From NCBI GenBank assembly GCA_022843805.1, contig JALHMY010000067.1, positions 1 through 53,130 of the forward strand: a stretch of 53,130 nt of DNA. Direction: 5' to 3'. Below the pieces are notes generated by a model that was not told where the DNA came from, did no database searches, and saw only the letters and a program-made list of their open reading frames with translations. This document shows, piece by piece, positions 43,718 through 52,756 of this stretch (position 1 is its first letter; every line of letters starts with the position of its first letter). The translations under genes were made by a program, and so were the position numbers. Source of the stretch: Fuerstiella sp. Its GTDB lineage: Bacteria > Planctomycetota > Planctomycetia > Planctomycetales > Planctomycetaceae.

Positions 43718-44044
43718 TTCTGACGGCCTCTCAGGTGCTACAGGTTCTTTCGACCTCAAACAGACTCGGGCAATTTTTTCGCATTGTACCGCGATGGCCG
43801 ATCTTCGGGCAACGAATTGTGCATGGCAAATGGTATGCAGGTCCTGCCGGGCAATGCCATTCAGACGGGGTCGGGAACCCTTATCTGCCAATCACAGCAA
43901 TTGTCATCCTGTTTCACAAAACTGTGCCAATCCAGGCCCCGCGAAAAAACACTACCGATCCTTTTTCGTCGTCCGATACTGACCACAGAGAGCTTTTCTC
44001 CTGTGTGCTGCGTTCCTCGAAAGCCTCGCTTTTGTGGATCGCCT
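43718..44044. other. 327-base spacer, nothing recognised
   Basis: Between the DUF4058 start and the DUF5615 stop. Short frames only; no repeat or RNA seen. It should hold the DUF4058 promoter. Confidence 0.4.
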
Positions 44045-44392
44045 TTAGAAAGGCAGGAACTCAACGCGATTAGCAATGTCCGCAGGTTCATACACTTCAG
44101 CAATCAGTCTTAGATCACGGTCAGCCTGACCGATAGTAATCCGGAGCTGATGGGCATAGATCACGCCGGCAAACGGGAGTCCTTCCGTCTGCCGACGAGT
44201 CGCTTCCGTCAGCAGATCATCGTCCATTGAAAACAGGATACGGCCGAGACTTGTGGCACGATCGAGCAGTAGAGGGTCGCTGAGTTCGCCGCATCCGTCT
44301 TCCTGAGCACTCAGCACATCCACGCCTGCTCGCCGAAGTTCCTGGGTGATGGCTCGGCGGACATGAACATCCTTGTAGTACGAAATCGTCAT
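44045..44392 (-). CDS. DUF5615 PIN-like protein (putative toxin)
   Basis: 115 residues with the Mut7-C/DUF5615 PIN-like fold: acidic residues at Asp8 (YYKDVHV), Asp39 (LSDPLLLDRA) and Asp57-59 (ILFSMDDDLL) correspond to the nuclease metal cluster; GVIYAHQ is the typical central strand. The start overlaps the stop of the DUF433 gene by 4 bases (ATGA). DUF433/DUF5615 pairs are regarded as toxin-antitoxin-like modules, with DUF5615 as the RNase-type toxin; activity has not been shown for most. Confidence 0.85.
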   Translation of the reverse strand: MTISYYKDVHVRRAITQELRRAGVDVLSAQEDGCGELSDPLLLDRATSLGRILFSMDDDLLTEATRRQTEGLPFAGVIYAHQLRITIGQADRDLRLIAEVYEPADIANRVEFLPF

Positions 44393-44703
44393 GGAATTCG
44401 TCCGAGTTGCCTCAGCTTGATGCGTCCAGGACTGTCAAGGTTTCGTAGACGTATTTGATCCGCACGCATGAGCTGCTTTTCGATTTCGGTATCGAATTCG
44501 TCCTGATAATCGTAGTAGTGGGCAAGAGCCGCGTGGACCTGAGCGAGATTGATCAGTCCTTTGTGCTGATCGACGATCTCTTCAACGCTCGAACCGTGGG
44601 CAAGCCGTTCCAGTGCGATTTCAATCACCTTCAAATTGGTCTGATCAATCCATGCCACACCCCGGTCATCGATCCAGATGTGAGTGCTATTGACGACCGA
44701 CAT
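44389..44703 (-). CDS. DUF433-family protein (putative antitoxin)
   Basis: 104 residues from ATG 44703 (GGAG 8 bases upstream); a longer frame to 44823 lacks support. The DUF433 core is VIEIALERLAHGSSVEEIVD followed by LINLAQVHAALAHYYDY: a helix-turn-helix in which the protein probably binds DNA and its partner. The C-terminal part (EKQLMRADQIRLRNLD) is charged and would contact the toxin. First gene of the two-gene operon, so autoregulation is expected. No clear operator palindrome noticed immediately upstream. Confidence 0.85.
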   Translation of the reverse strand: MSVVNSTHIWIDDRGVAWIDQTNLKVIEIALERLAHGSSVEEIVDQHKGLINLAQVHAALAHYYDYQDEFDTEIEKQLMRADQIRLRNLDSPGRIKLRQLGRIP

Positions 44704-44886
44704 GCGATCACTCCACGGGTTTGAGTACAAGTTCCGCTTATCTCGCCTGAAAAGGAAATCAGGCGACCTGGCTCCATCATTGTCAGGCCAATTGGTAGAA
44801 CTTGCAAGTCGGATTCCCAGCAAGCATGAGCGACTTCTTGTGGCGGTGCCCGGTGATGCAGGCTTCGTCTCGATTGCCCGCCTATT

Positions 44887-44928
44887 GGGTCAGGTCTCTT
44901 TTTCATTCAAGAGAAAGAGACCTGACCC
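44887..44928. repeat. REP-like hairpin with GGGTCAGGTC ends
   Basis: GGGTCAGGTCTCTTT (44887-44901) and AAAGAGACCTGACCC (44914-44928) are perfect 15-bp arms with a 12-base loop, followed by CTTTTC. GGGTCAGGTC ends are typical of palindromes linked to IS200-like REP-associated transposases (Y1 family) in many genomes. A single arm recurs at 52430. No transposase is nearby. Confidence 0.7.
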
Positions 44929-45065
44929 CTTTTCTTCACGGCCACATTTTGACTCGTCCGAAGCCGTAAAGGGCGCACAACACTGCATGACAGTATAGTG
45001 TGTCCTTCCGGTAAGCCTGCCTGAAGGGAAACTCTGGAATTGCTGCCGTAGTTGGTTTCCTGATT

Positions 45066-45268
45066 TGGGAGATCAATCATGGGCGGAAGAACGTGGAGAG
45101 ATTCCGGCAGCACTGCCACGTGGGCGACATCGCTTTAAGGCATGGCGGCGGACATGCCATGTGGAAACTCGGATTCCGGAGAAGCTCTGGTCGCTGGTGG
45201 ATTGCTGTGGGGGCTCTCCGGCCACGTCTCGAATCCGGATGAACATTCCACCTCGCCGCCGGTAAACT
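45066..45268 (+). pseudogene. fragment resembling a transposon-associated HTH protein
   Basis: A frame without start codon reads WAEERGEIPAALPRGRHRF, KAWRRTCHVETRIPEKLW and TSRIRMNIPPRRR. The R-I-P-E-x-L-W motif followed by a T-S-R-x-x-R-M-N segment resembles small HTH proteins found with IS66-type and other planctomycete elements (pattern recalled, not searched). Here the middle is poor and the end truncated, suggesting decay. It lies in the gene-poor 44704-45892 stretch. Confidence 0.35.
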
Positions 45269-45358
45269 GCGCCCGGCCGCTGAGTGGCTGTGGTTGATTC
45301 TGCATTGCGTCAGGTACGCGCGGGAATATTCCACCTCACAAACGATTGCTTCGATTCT

Positions 45359-45529
45359 ATGACTGACAGACTGATTTGGATCGGAAGTCCTGCGATCTTC
45401 AGCATCATCGGAATGACCGCTGGCTATCTTAACAACTCGGACTACACGATTGTGTCCTCCGCTGGCGGATGCCTTGTCGGATTCGCGATTGCTGCTTTCG
45501 CTCCTGCGGGCGAAAAGCTAAAGCCTTAA
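45359..45529 (+). CDS. possible small membrane protein
   Basis: 56 residues from ATG 45359: MTDRLIWIGSPAIFSIIGMT, a short loop with NNSDYT, then AGGCLVGFAIAAFAPAG. Two hydrophobic segments would fit a two-helix membrane peptide. No clear ribosome site and no recognised family; it may be chance. Remaining sequence to 45800 shows nothing else. Confidence 0.35.
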   Translation: MTDRLIWIGSPAIFSIIGMTAGYLNNSDYTIVSSAGGCLVGFAIAAFAPAGEKLKP

Positions 45530-45805
45530 CTGCCGCTGTGATGAGAATTTGAGGTTCGGTGGAGATACGCGAGCAATCTTCCGGTTCGAATGACCGGATC
45601 GGTGCAGGGTCTCAATTGGCTGACTCGTTGCCATTGATAGCCCCTTCGACAGGTCGACCACTTCCAGCACCCTTCGTGCTGAAATCGATCAACACAACCA
45701 TTCCCTTCAATGGCCGGTGTTCGCCCGCGCATTACTGGCCGGTTTTGCCCTCGCAATGACGGCGGTCAATTGTTGCGTCTATCCCGCAGAACAGGCAAAG
45801 ACAAG

Positions 45806-45834
45806 TTGACTTTTGTTCGGCGAGACAGTTCAAT
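45806..45834 (+). promoter_or_regulatory. promoter of the second BlaI-M56 operon
   Basis: TTGACT (45806-45811, 5/6) and TTCAAT (45829-45834, 4/6) are spaced 17 bases apart, 58 bases before the BlaI start. The palindrome at 45841 would cover the transcription start. Confidence 0.45.
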
Positions 45835-45840
45835 ACCACC

Positions 45841-45857
45841 AAAGACATTGTGTCTTT
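45841..45857. promoter_or_regulatory. candidate operator of the second BlaI
   Basis: AAAGACA and TGTCTTT are perfect complements around TTG, 6 bases downstream of the -10. Its half-site (GACA) differs from the TACTGT half-sites of the first operon, so the two repressors probably do not cross-regulate. Confidence 0.55.
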
Positions 45858-45892
45858 CTGCTGGCTTTGAAACATCTGGAAGCGGGATTGTC

Positions 45893-46288
45893 ATGCCACC
45901 TAAAAAGCACCATGTCACGGATGCAGAGCTGGCCGTGCTGCATTATTTGTGGGACCAGAATACGGCTTCTATTCGCGACATCTGTGATGAACTTTATCCT
46001 CAGGGCGGCGCTTCGCAGTACTACACCGTGCAGAAACTGCTCGAACGACTTGAAACACGCGGTTGCGTGACGCGGGATCGCTCGGGGAGGGTGCATCGTT
46101 TCTCGGCGGCAATTGATCGCGACATGCTGCTGGCCGAACGACTTCGTGAGCTTTCCGAGGCTCTCTGCGACGGTTCCGTAATGCCGATGCTCAGCGGACT
46201 GCTCAAACTGAAACGCTGGACATCCTCTGAACAGCAGCAACTTCAGCAGTTGATCGATGAACTGAGTCATAAGGGACGCAGATCTTAA
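45893..46288 (+). CDS. BlaI/MecI-family transcriptional repressor (pair 2)
   Basis: 131 residues from ATG 45893 with GGGA 6 bases upstream. Winged helix: HHVTDAELAVLHYLWDQNTA, SIRDICDELYPQGGASQYYT, VQKLLERLETRGCVTRDRSG; the C-terminal half is helical (dimerisation). Low similarity to the first BlaI in the window by eye. The partner M56 gene begins 102 bases downstream on the same strand. Family knowledge: repressor inactivated through the M56 membrane protease; inducer unknown. Confidence 0.92.
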   Translation: MPPKKHHVTDAELAVLHYLWDQNTASIRDICDELYPQGGASQYYTVQKLLERLETRGCVTRDRSGRVHRFSAAIDRDMLLAERLRELSEALCDGSVMPMLSGLLKLKRWTSSEQQQLQQLIDELSHKGRRS

Positions 46289-46390
46289 GCACTGCGAAGG
46301 AAGTTCTATCGTCATTTATACCTCAATGATTCACTTCCAGGTGATTTCCCACGGCTCTGCGAGCTGAATCTGACACGGAGAATACCTGAC

Positions 46391-49300
46391 ATGTCTGAAA
46401 ATGCATTGTTCTCGCTCGTGCTGAGTGTTCTGACTGTGGCGGCGTTGCTGTCAGTCACCGCCGTTGTTGTTGGCATGGTGACTCGACGATGCCGGCCAGC
46501 TGTTGAGCATACGTGCTGGGTCATTGTGTTGTTGCGACTCACTACACCGCCGATGCTGCCGCTGGAAGTGCCAGGATTCCCTTCATTCGTGCAAACGAGG
46601 GGGGAAGAAAGTGTTCTTGCCAGCCAGTCGACAGACTCGCCCCCGGCACCGCCGTTTACGTCCTCAGACCGAACGAATGGCGGCGACTCGGCGACATTCG
46701 AAGCGGCAGCGAGATACCCTCTGTTGTCGAATCGTGGCAATACAGGATCACGTGAATCAATTTTAGCTGAAGATACGGCAAGGTCTGCGACCAATCCGCA
46801 GGTCGCGCAAGCTGATCCGGGAGACGGACGCGCAAGTTCGTTGCCGCCGGGTGCCTCCTTGCGGTCGGGTGATCCCAAACGACTGCAGGGCGAAACTGCT
46901 CTGAATTCATTGGGAGATCGTGATTCGCCAGTCGCGGCTGCGGCAATGTCTGCTCAGACATCAGATCCGGGCGGCCTCGCGATTCCGGGTCAAATGAGCT
47001 CCATGAGTCCTCCGACTGCGGAATCTTTATCATCGGAATTGAATGGCGAAATCCTGAAGAGCGGCGATTGGCTGCGCGTGGGCGGAATCGTTTTCGGACT
47101 CGTCTGGATCATCGGCTCGATGATTGTTGCAATACGACAGGTGCGAGCTCTGCGGGCGTTTCGAAGACTGATGAAATTCGCGAAACCGGTGTCTGAAGAG
47201 ATTACGACGATGGCGGAGCGAATTGCGGCTCGGCTGGGACTCCGTCGGCTTCCACCATTGATGAGTCTCGATGCGCGGATCTCTCCACTTGTATGGAGCG
47301 GAAATGGATCACCCGTGATTGTGCTGCCAGCAATCATGAAGAACTGCCGGAAGGCAGTTCCAAACGACTCTGTCGCCACAGGACAATCGGATGTCGATGT
47401 GGAAAAAAATCGAGGTCGAGCGGAACACGACAGAGAACTACTGCGACAGGCATTCTCATGTGGGGACGATTCTATGTCGATGTTGATCGCTCATGAGCTG
47501 GCCCATGTGAAGCGGCGGGATCACTGGGTGCGGTGGCTGGAAGTGGCGACGAGTGTGCTCTGGTGGTGGTGCCCGCTGATGTTCATCGCTCGGCGTCGGC
47601 TTCGTGTGGCAGAGGAAGCCGCGTGCGATGCGTGGGTGTTGCGGCTTTGGCCCAATCGAGCGTCAGACTATGCTCAGGCAATTGTGAATACGTTGCAGCT
47701 TGTCGGAGAACAGCCCCTCACAGTTCAATTGGCCACCGGAGGACTTGGTTCCATCCGCGAAATTGAAACAAGGTTGCGAGACATACATTCGCATCGCGCG
47801 ACGGCACAGGGAGGATTTGTAGCAGCGGGGCTGCTCGTCACACTGGGGGCGCTGACGTGTCCATTGATGCTGGTTGGGCCGCCGCAGAAGACGAATCCGC
47901 AGGAAAAGTCTGTTCAGGTAAACGAGCAATCGAGTCTCAAGGTGGAGAACGATACGAATCACCATCAATCGGTGGTGGAGAATACGCTCGACAGGGAAGG
48001 TGGCACCAGTCTGCAGCCCGACCAGCGACGTTCGGCTGATGAAGAGTCAGTCTCTGAACTTGATCCCGGCAAACTGCTTCCCTCCAGCGTCAATCGCGAC
48101 TATGCAGTCGTAGCGCCGAACGAGAAACTCGTGGCGTTTATCGACAATCAGATGGCAACCGGCGAATCGTCTGAACAGAATGGTCTGTTCGTTTACGACG
48201 TTGAAACGAAGTCGATGCGGCTGATGGTTGAGAAAGCTCTGAAGACGAGACCCGCGTGGTCACCGGACTCATCGAAAATTGCAATTGGAAATTCGCCGGG
48301 TTACGGCAATATCTATCCGCTCGCCATCGTGGATATCGCATCGGGAACAATTGACGAAACCGGTGTCCAGGGGGCGGGAGCGGAGTGGTCACCAGACGGT
48401 CGTTTCGTTGCCGTTTCTACTCAGTTCAACAGAGCTGGCAGCTGGGTCGGTGGCGTTCCGGCGGATGGCCGAATCGGCATCTGGGACACCGTCGAACGCA
48501 GGCTGAGCTATGTCAGTCCAGCGGGGTTGAACCAGTCGAGCGACAATCGTCGCCTCTGGATCATGTCGGGCGGAGTTGTCCCGACGTGGTCTCCAGATGG
48601 CGAATGGCTCGCGTGGCAGCAGCGAACTAACGGCCATGGCAAGGATGGGGAGAGGGCTGCTCAACGAATTGATGTCTGGGTGAGTCGTCGCGACGGTTCG
48701 CAGTTGAAGCAAGCTTTTGAAGAGTGCCACCAGATCCGCTGGTCCGCTGACAGCAAATCGCTCACGAATGTAGTGAGCAGCAGGACGACGATCATCGCGG
48801 ACCTTCCGAACGGTGAAGCGAAATGGCCGAAAATTCCTGATGAGCTGACTCAGGCGAGGGCCGCCGAATCGGAAGCAAATGCTCGGGGTAAATCATTCGA
48901 CGCCTCACAAGTGCTGGCGGCGAATCGGCTCTGGCAGAACCCGACGCTCGATGGCATTGACTCATTTGAATTCACTCATCGCATGTCGCCCAAACGGCTC
49001 GACGAACGCTTCCTGTGGCGTCGAGACGGCACGACTTACATCGAAGTCACTCATCGCGGCGACGAGACCGAACGCTTTGGCACGGGCTGGCAGCTGTTGA
49101 ATCTCAGTGATGCGTCAAGCTTCACTTTCAGCAGGCCAGATGGGTTTCCGCGGTTCCGATCGCCGGACCAAAGACTGGAGAAAGACAATCACCGACGACG
49201 TGAGCCACTGACTCCCGCCGAAGATCTGCGGCGCGATACGCTCGAACATCTCTGCGGGACGAGATTTCGGTTTCCCGCGATCGACTGGGGACGTCGTACG

Positions 49301-52147
49301 GGTGATTTTCGAGTGGCGGATTATCACCAGAATGACGGTCAGCATGTGATTGAACTGCGCCCGACTCCGGATGGTTATCGGGCCTTTGAGCTGCATGCCG
49401 GTGCGATGTTTCACACAACGGCGTGGGCTTACATGCACGACGTGTCGATCGACCGCAGCGTGCTGACCATCGACGACCAGTATCGTATCATCCGAGAAGA
49501 AGACTGGCTCGGCGAAAAACGAATCGCAGTCGTGGAATTATCTGAATGGACAACCTCTTCGCGAGGCGAACAGGCTCCAGGAAGAATCAGGATTCAATTG
49601 ACCCCCGCTGCGGGAAGGCCGCGAAAGAACACTGTTGAAAACGCTTCAACTACCCCGGAGTTTGACTTTGTCTGTGACCAGACATTTCGCGTGACACCTG
49701 AGGGCCTGTGGTGCCTGGAACGGGGCGTGTCGAAGTTTTTCGACATTGATGAGGCTCAGCAGGAAATGATCGTCGATCTGAAGTTCAATGCCGCCAGTGA
49801 CGCGCTCAGTCGTCGCATCGAAACGGCACAGCAGAAGCTCGCGGAAATGATTCCAAAGTCGAGTGAGTCCGTGTCCGTGGCGATTCAGGGACTGACGCCG
49901 TTTGAGCTTGGTGCGACGCATACGATAAGGGCCAGCAGCCCATTGAATCGGCATTATGGAAATCTGCGGACGATATGTTTTATGCCCTTTGATTCATCGA
50001 AGAACATGCCCGACTCATGGCCAGCAGCGGCGCTGACTGCCGAGCTGAGGTTTGCGTCAGTTTCCGCTGCATCGAACGGCGAAGAACCCTCCATTCATGG
50101 CAACGGAAACTATCTGCTCGCACTGTACGACGAGAATCGGTTGCCGCTCTGCGTGAATGTAATTCCAGAAGCTGCTGTCAGTACGAATGTGCCGACGGTG
50201 GATGTAGCGCTTCCGGAGTTATTTGCACAGAATCGCCTGTGGCTCTCCCGCAAGCCCGAAGAACTGCCGGTTGTGAACTACGAGTTCCACCTGTCCGGAA
50301 AGGCTCAGACCGATGGTAAGGATCGTATAATCCAGGGTTCGATTCCGGGTCAGAATCGAGCCATGCAACGAGGCATCACGCTATGGACGGCGCTGGATGG
50401 GATGTCTGTCCAGCCCCATCATTACAAGGTGCCCATAGCGTATTCGGCAACTTTGAATGGTCGCCGTGTGAACGTATATGGCATCACCGGGCCGACAGTG
50501 ACGCAGGAGTTCGGCTCAGGGCCGTCAAACGAATACGTCGGTGGATACTCAACCAACCGCAGCACGAATTTCGTTCTCGTGAGCGATGCCGTGTCACACC
50601 TCCCTCTCGTCGAGCAGTCGGAGCACCTGACGTTTGAATTCCATGAATACATCCGCGTTGAAAGCGGTCAGTTTGTTCCGTTGCGAATCACGTGCCGTTC
50701 ACAGTCGATGACGATGGATCTGCGATTCCAGTTTATCGATGGACGTTTTTGGCTGTTTGACTATAAGGCTGGCGAGACGCACGGAGTTCCTGCATTCATC
50801 ACTGATCTGACGATCGACGGCAAGTTGCCAGTGAACGTCGTGAAGTCACAACTCCCGGACGATGCTCCGTTTTCTCCGCTGCTCGACTGGACTCAGTTCA
50901 CATCCCGGCAGCCGCTGAGAAACGACGACGCGCTGACGGAAATTGCCCTGACAGGAACCGACCCGTGGAAAGATTCTTCGTGGACGTCACTCAGTCGTCT
51001 GTCGCGCGAAGTCCATCCCTCCGGAGTCACGATTCTGCGTCACAACCTTCATACCTGGCCCCATCTTGGGATTGCGAAATATTGGTCGTTTACGCTGCAG
51101 GCGTCCGACAGTCGCATGGCATTGATTTGTCCTGAGACACTTGCACCAGATCAGAGCTCATCCGTCGCTGCAATTCCTCTGACAGAGGAACAGATCCTGG
51201 CAGTTCCTTTGGTTCCAAATCATGAAGCAGCCGTGCCATCAACCGATACCGAACGCTGGAATCTACCCCGAACCACCCGAGTCCACCGCGTGACCGTTTC
51301 TCACGAACCTGATGGCATGGCAACGCTGATCCCGGAAGTGTGCAGCACCAGCTACTACACAGGCCAGCATGTTCGCGTTGTGGCGCTGCTGGTCGATAAC
51401 AATGGACTGCCGATGATCGGTGAGGTTTCATCGGGCGAATTCCGGACATACACCGAGCCGACACTCAATACGTTGCCTGCCATTGAGTTTTTGCTGTCGC
51501 CCGCCTCGTCGGACGCCCGCCTGCTCATTGGCTGCAATGCCGTTATAACGTCCCGTCCGATGGGTTCGAGATGGGGTATGTTTGGGATTGATGACCCTTT
51601 GTTCGAAACTGCCGATCTCCTGGCAAGCCGCGCTTCCGTCGTGAGGCAACTTGGGCTGCAACAGCTCTATCATGAGCAATGGCCAGATTCGTCGAAATAC
51701 TTCTCGACGGAACGCGGAGGTGATCCAGATTATTTGCGTCAACTGAAGCCCCATCGCAATACAATTAAGTCAATACTTGTTCGAGCTGCCGTGCCCGCTG
51801 CAGCACTGGATTCCAGCCGCGAACCTGACACGCATCGCGAAACGGAATTGGCCATTGCGATCGCCTGCCGAATTGCCGGGTTCACTGACGACGAACAGTT
51901 CGCCTCATTGCTCAGTCCCCTGCTTCTCCATGAATCCGAAATCGTCAATGACTCCGCCGCGATTGGTCTGGGGTTGCTTGGGGATGTGAGCGGCCTCGAA
52001 CGCCTGACGAAACTCGCAGTGCAGAGACCAGTCGCGTCGACCTCAAATCGCAGCTTCTATGCGACCTTCCGCCAGGAAGAGATTGACTGGGCGCTGCGAC
52101 GGCTACGAGATCCCGTACCCGCTTCCACAACTTCTGAGAAACATTGA
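46391..52147 (+). CDS. giant M56 (BlaR1-like) peptidase fused to TolB-type propeller and further domains
   Basis: 1918 residues. The N-terminal membrane helix (SLVLSVLTVAALLSVTAVVV) is followed by a low-complexity linker (about 75-215), a second helix (IVFGLVWIIGSMIVAI) and the M56 protease with H368-E-L-A-H372 (MLIAHELAHVKRRDHW) and VAEEAACDAWVLRLWP for the third ligand. A helix near 475 (GLLVTLGALTCPLMLVG) leads to the extracytoplasmic part: a TolB/WD40-like propeller, about 565-825 (RPAWSPDSSKIAI, AEWSPDGRFVAV, PTWSPDGEWLAW), then about 1000 unassigned residues, ending in HEAT-like helices (about 1810-1910: NDSAAIGLGLLGDVSGLERL). The catalytic site looks intact. Operon with BlaI pair 2; GGAG lies 10 bases before the ATG. 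Probably a sensor-protease whose large exterior part detects an envelope signal. Confidence 0.88.
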   Translation: MSENALFSLVLSVLTVAALLSVTAVVVGMVTRRCRPAVEHTCWVIVLLRLTTPPMLPLEVPGFPSFVQTRGEESVLASQSTDSPPAPPFTSSDRTNGGDSATFEAAARYPLLSNRGNTGSRESILAEDTARSATNPQVAQADPGDGRASSLPPGASLRSGDPKRLQGETALNSLGDRDSPVAAAAMSAQTSDPGGLAIPGQMSSMSPPTAESLSSELNGEILKSGDWLRVGGIVFGLVWIIGSMIVAIRQVRALRAFRRLMKFAKPVSEEITTMAERIAARLGLRRLPPLMSLDARISPLVWSGNGSPVIVLPAIMKNCRKAVPNDSVATGQSDVDVEKNRGRAEHDRELLRQAFSCGDDSMSMLIAHELAHVKRRDHWVRWLEVATSVLWWWCPLMFIARRRLRVAEEAACDAWVLRLWPNRASDYAQAIVNTLQLVGEQPLTVQLATGGLGSIREIETRLRDIHSHRATAQGGFVAAGLLVTLGALTCPLMLVGPPQKTNPQEKSVQVNEQSSLKVENDTNHHQSVVENTLDREGGTSLQPDQRRSADEESVSELDPGKLLPSSVNRDYAVVAPNEKLVAFIDNQMATGESSEQNGLFVYDVETKSMRLMVEKALKTRPAWSPDSSKIAIGNSPGYGNIYPLAIVDIASGTIDETGVQGAGAEWSPDGRFVAVSTQFNRAGSWVGGVPADGRIGIWDTVERRLSYVSPAGLNQSSDNRRLWIMSGGVVPTWSPDGEWLAWQQRTNGHGKDGERAAQRIDVWVSRRDGSQLKQAFEECHQIRWSADSKSLTNVVSSRTTIIADLPNGEAKWPKIPDELTQARAAESEANARGKSFDASQVLAANRLWQNPTLDGIDSFEFTHRMSPKRLDERFLWRRDGTTYIEVTHRGDETERFGTGWQLLNLSDASSFTFSRPDGFPRFRSPDQRLEKDNHRRREPLTPAEDLRRDTLEHLCGTRFRFPAIDWGRRTGDFRVADYHQNDGQHVIELRPTPDGYRAFELHAGAMFHTTAWAYMHDVSIDRSVLTIDDQYRIIREEDWLGEKRIAVVELSEWTTSSRGEQAPGRIRIQLTPAAGRPRKNTVENASTTPEFDFVCDQTFRVTPEGLWCLERGVSKFFDIDEAQQEMIVDLKFNAASDALSRRIETAQQKLAEMIPKSSESVSVAIQGLTPFELGATHTIRASSPLNRHYGNLRTICFMPFDSSKNMPDSWPAAALTAELRFASVSAASNGEEPSIHGNGNYLLALYDENRLPLCVNVIPEAAVSTNVPTVDVALPELFAQNRLWLSRKPEELPVVNYEFHLSGKAQTDGKDRIIQGSIPGQNRAMQRGITLWTALDGMSVQPHHYKVPIAYSATLNGRRVNVYGITGPTVTQEFGSGPSNEYVGGYSTNRSTNFVLVSDAVSHLPLVEQSEHLTFEFHEYIRVESGQFVPLRITCRSQSMTMDLRFQFIDGRFWLFDYKAGETHGVPAFITDLTIDGKLPVNVVKSQLPDDAPFSPLLDWTQFTSRQPLRNDDALTEIALTGTDPWKDSSWTSLSRLSREVHPSGVTILRHNLHTWPHLGIAKYWSFTLQASDSRMALICPETLAPDQSSSVAAIPLTEEQILAVPLVPNHEAAVPSTDTERWNLPRTTRVHRVTVSHEPDGMATLIPEVCSTSYYTGQHVRVVALLVDNNGLPMIGEVSSGEFRTYTEPTLNTLPAIEFLLSPASSDARLLIGCNAVITSRPMGSRWGMFGIDDPLFETADLLASRASVVRQLGLQQLYHEQWPDSSKYFSTERGGDPDYLRQLKPHRNTIKSILVRAAVPAAALDSSREPDTHRETELAIAIACRIAGFTDDEQFASLLSPLLLHESEIVNDSAAIGLGLLGDVSGLERLTKLAVQRPVASTSNRSFYATFRQEEIDWALRRLRDPVPASTTSEKH

Positions 52148-52429
52148 CTGAGAGAAACGGAAGCGCAAAAGGCCATTTTCCCAGTCTGCAGGTGGGGACG
52201 GACTCCGATTTGAGACCGCAGAATCTTCTCGATGATCCGATTCCGCGAAACAGCCGGTAACCAGTATGCCTTTGACTCCCCGTGAGCTCAGTACGGTCGA
52301 TGAGTGAATGGGCATTCGGTCAGAGAACACCGGTTGAATTTCCACTCGCAAGCGTCGACTGGAAAAAGCACTCCGCCTTGACTGCCTGAATCGACCTCAG
52401 TGCTGTCGAGAAAAAAGGTGGAGACAAAA

Positions 52430-52439
52430 GGGTCAGGTC
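52430..52439. repeat. single REP-like arm GGGTCAGGTC
   Basis: The same ten bases form the ends of the hairpin at 44887-44928. Here no matching arm follows, so this is a half element or the edge of a decayed copy. Confidence 0.4.
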
Positions 52440-52449
52440 CAATAGTGTT

Positions 52450-52464
52450 CGGCACGAAATTTGC
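52450..52464 (+). promoter_or_regulatory. sigma-54-like promoter element 1
   Basis: CGGCACGAAATTTGC matches GGCACG-N4-TTGC of the -24/-12 consensus, with GG (52451-52452) and GC (52463-52464) at the canonical 10-base separation. The only mismatch is C for the first T of TGGCACG. Confidence 0.5.
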
Positions 52465-52495
52465 GCCGCCTCACGCATGGGAATCACATCTGTTT

Positions 52496-52510
52496 TGGCA
52501 CGCTTTCTGC
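52496..52510 (+). promoter_or_regulatory. sigma-54-like promoter element 2
   Basis: TGGCACGCTTTCTGC matches TGGCACG-N4-TTGC with one mismatch and again exactly 10 bases between GG and GC. It lies 46 bases after element 1, in the same direction, about 58 bases before the possible start at 52568. Confidence 0.5.
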
Positions 52511-52567
52511 GCATAGCCCTGACAGTGAATCTCTAACCTGCCAGAGTGACATTGTGAGCCGAACGTC

Positions 52568-52756
52568 GTGGCCCCGGACCCGGAACAACCTGATGCCCAA
52601 CCGGCCAGCACTGCATCGTCAGCAGCATCCGCGTCGAATGCGGTACCGTCGAATGACGCACCCGGTCAGGCTCGCCGTGTGCCCAGGGCGAGGCCTTCGA
52701 TTGAGCCGTCCGATATTCCGGGACTTAAGGATTTTGATACGCTGAAACCGGTGTGA
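52568..52756 (+). CDS. doubtful small Ala/Pro/Ser-rich protein
   Basis: 62 residues from GTG: rich in Ala, Pro, Ser and Arg with a more ordered end (SDIPGLKDFDTLKPV). No clear ribosome site and no family. Its only support is the pair of sigma-54-like elements just upstream. It may instead be a fragment or chance frame. Confidence 0.2.
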   Translation: MAPDPEQPDAQPASTASSAASASNAVPSNDAPGQARRVPRARPSIEPSDIPGLKDFDTLKPV

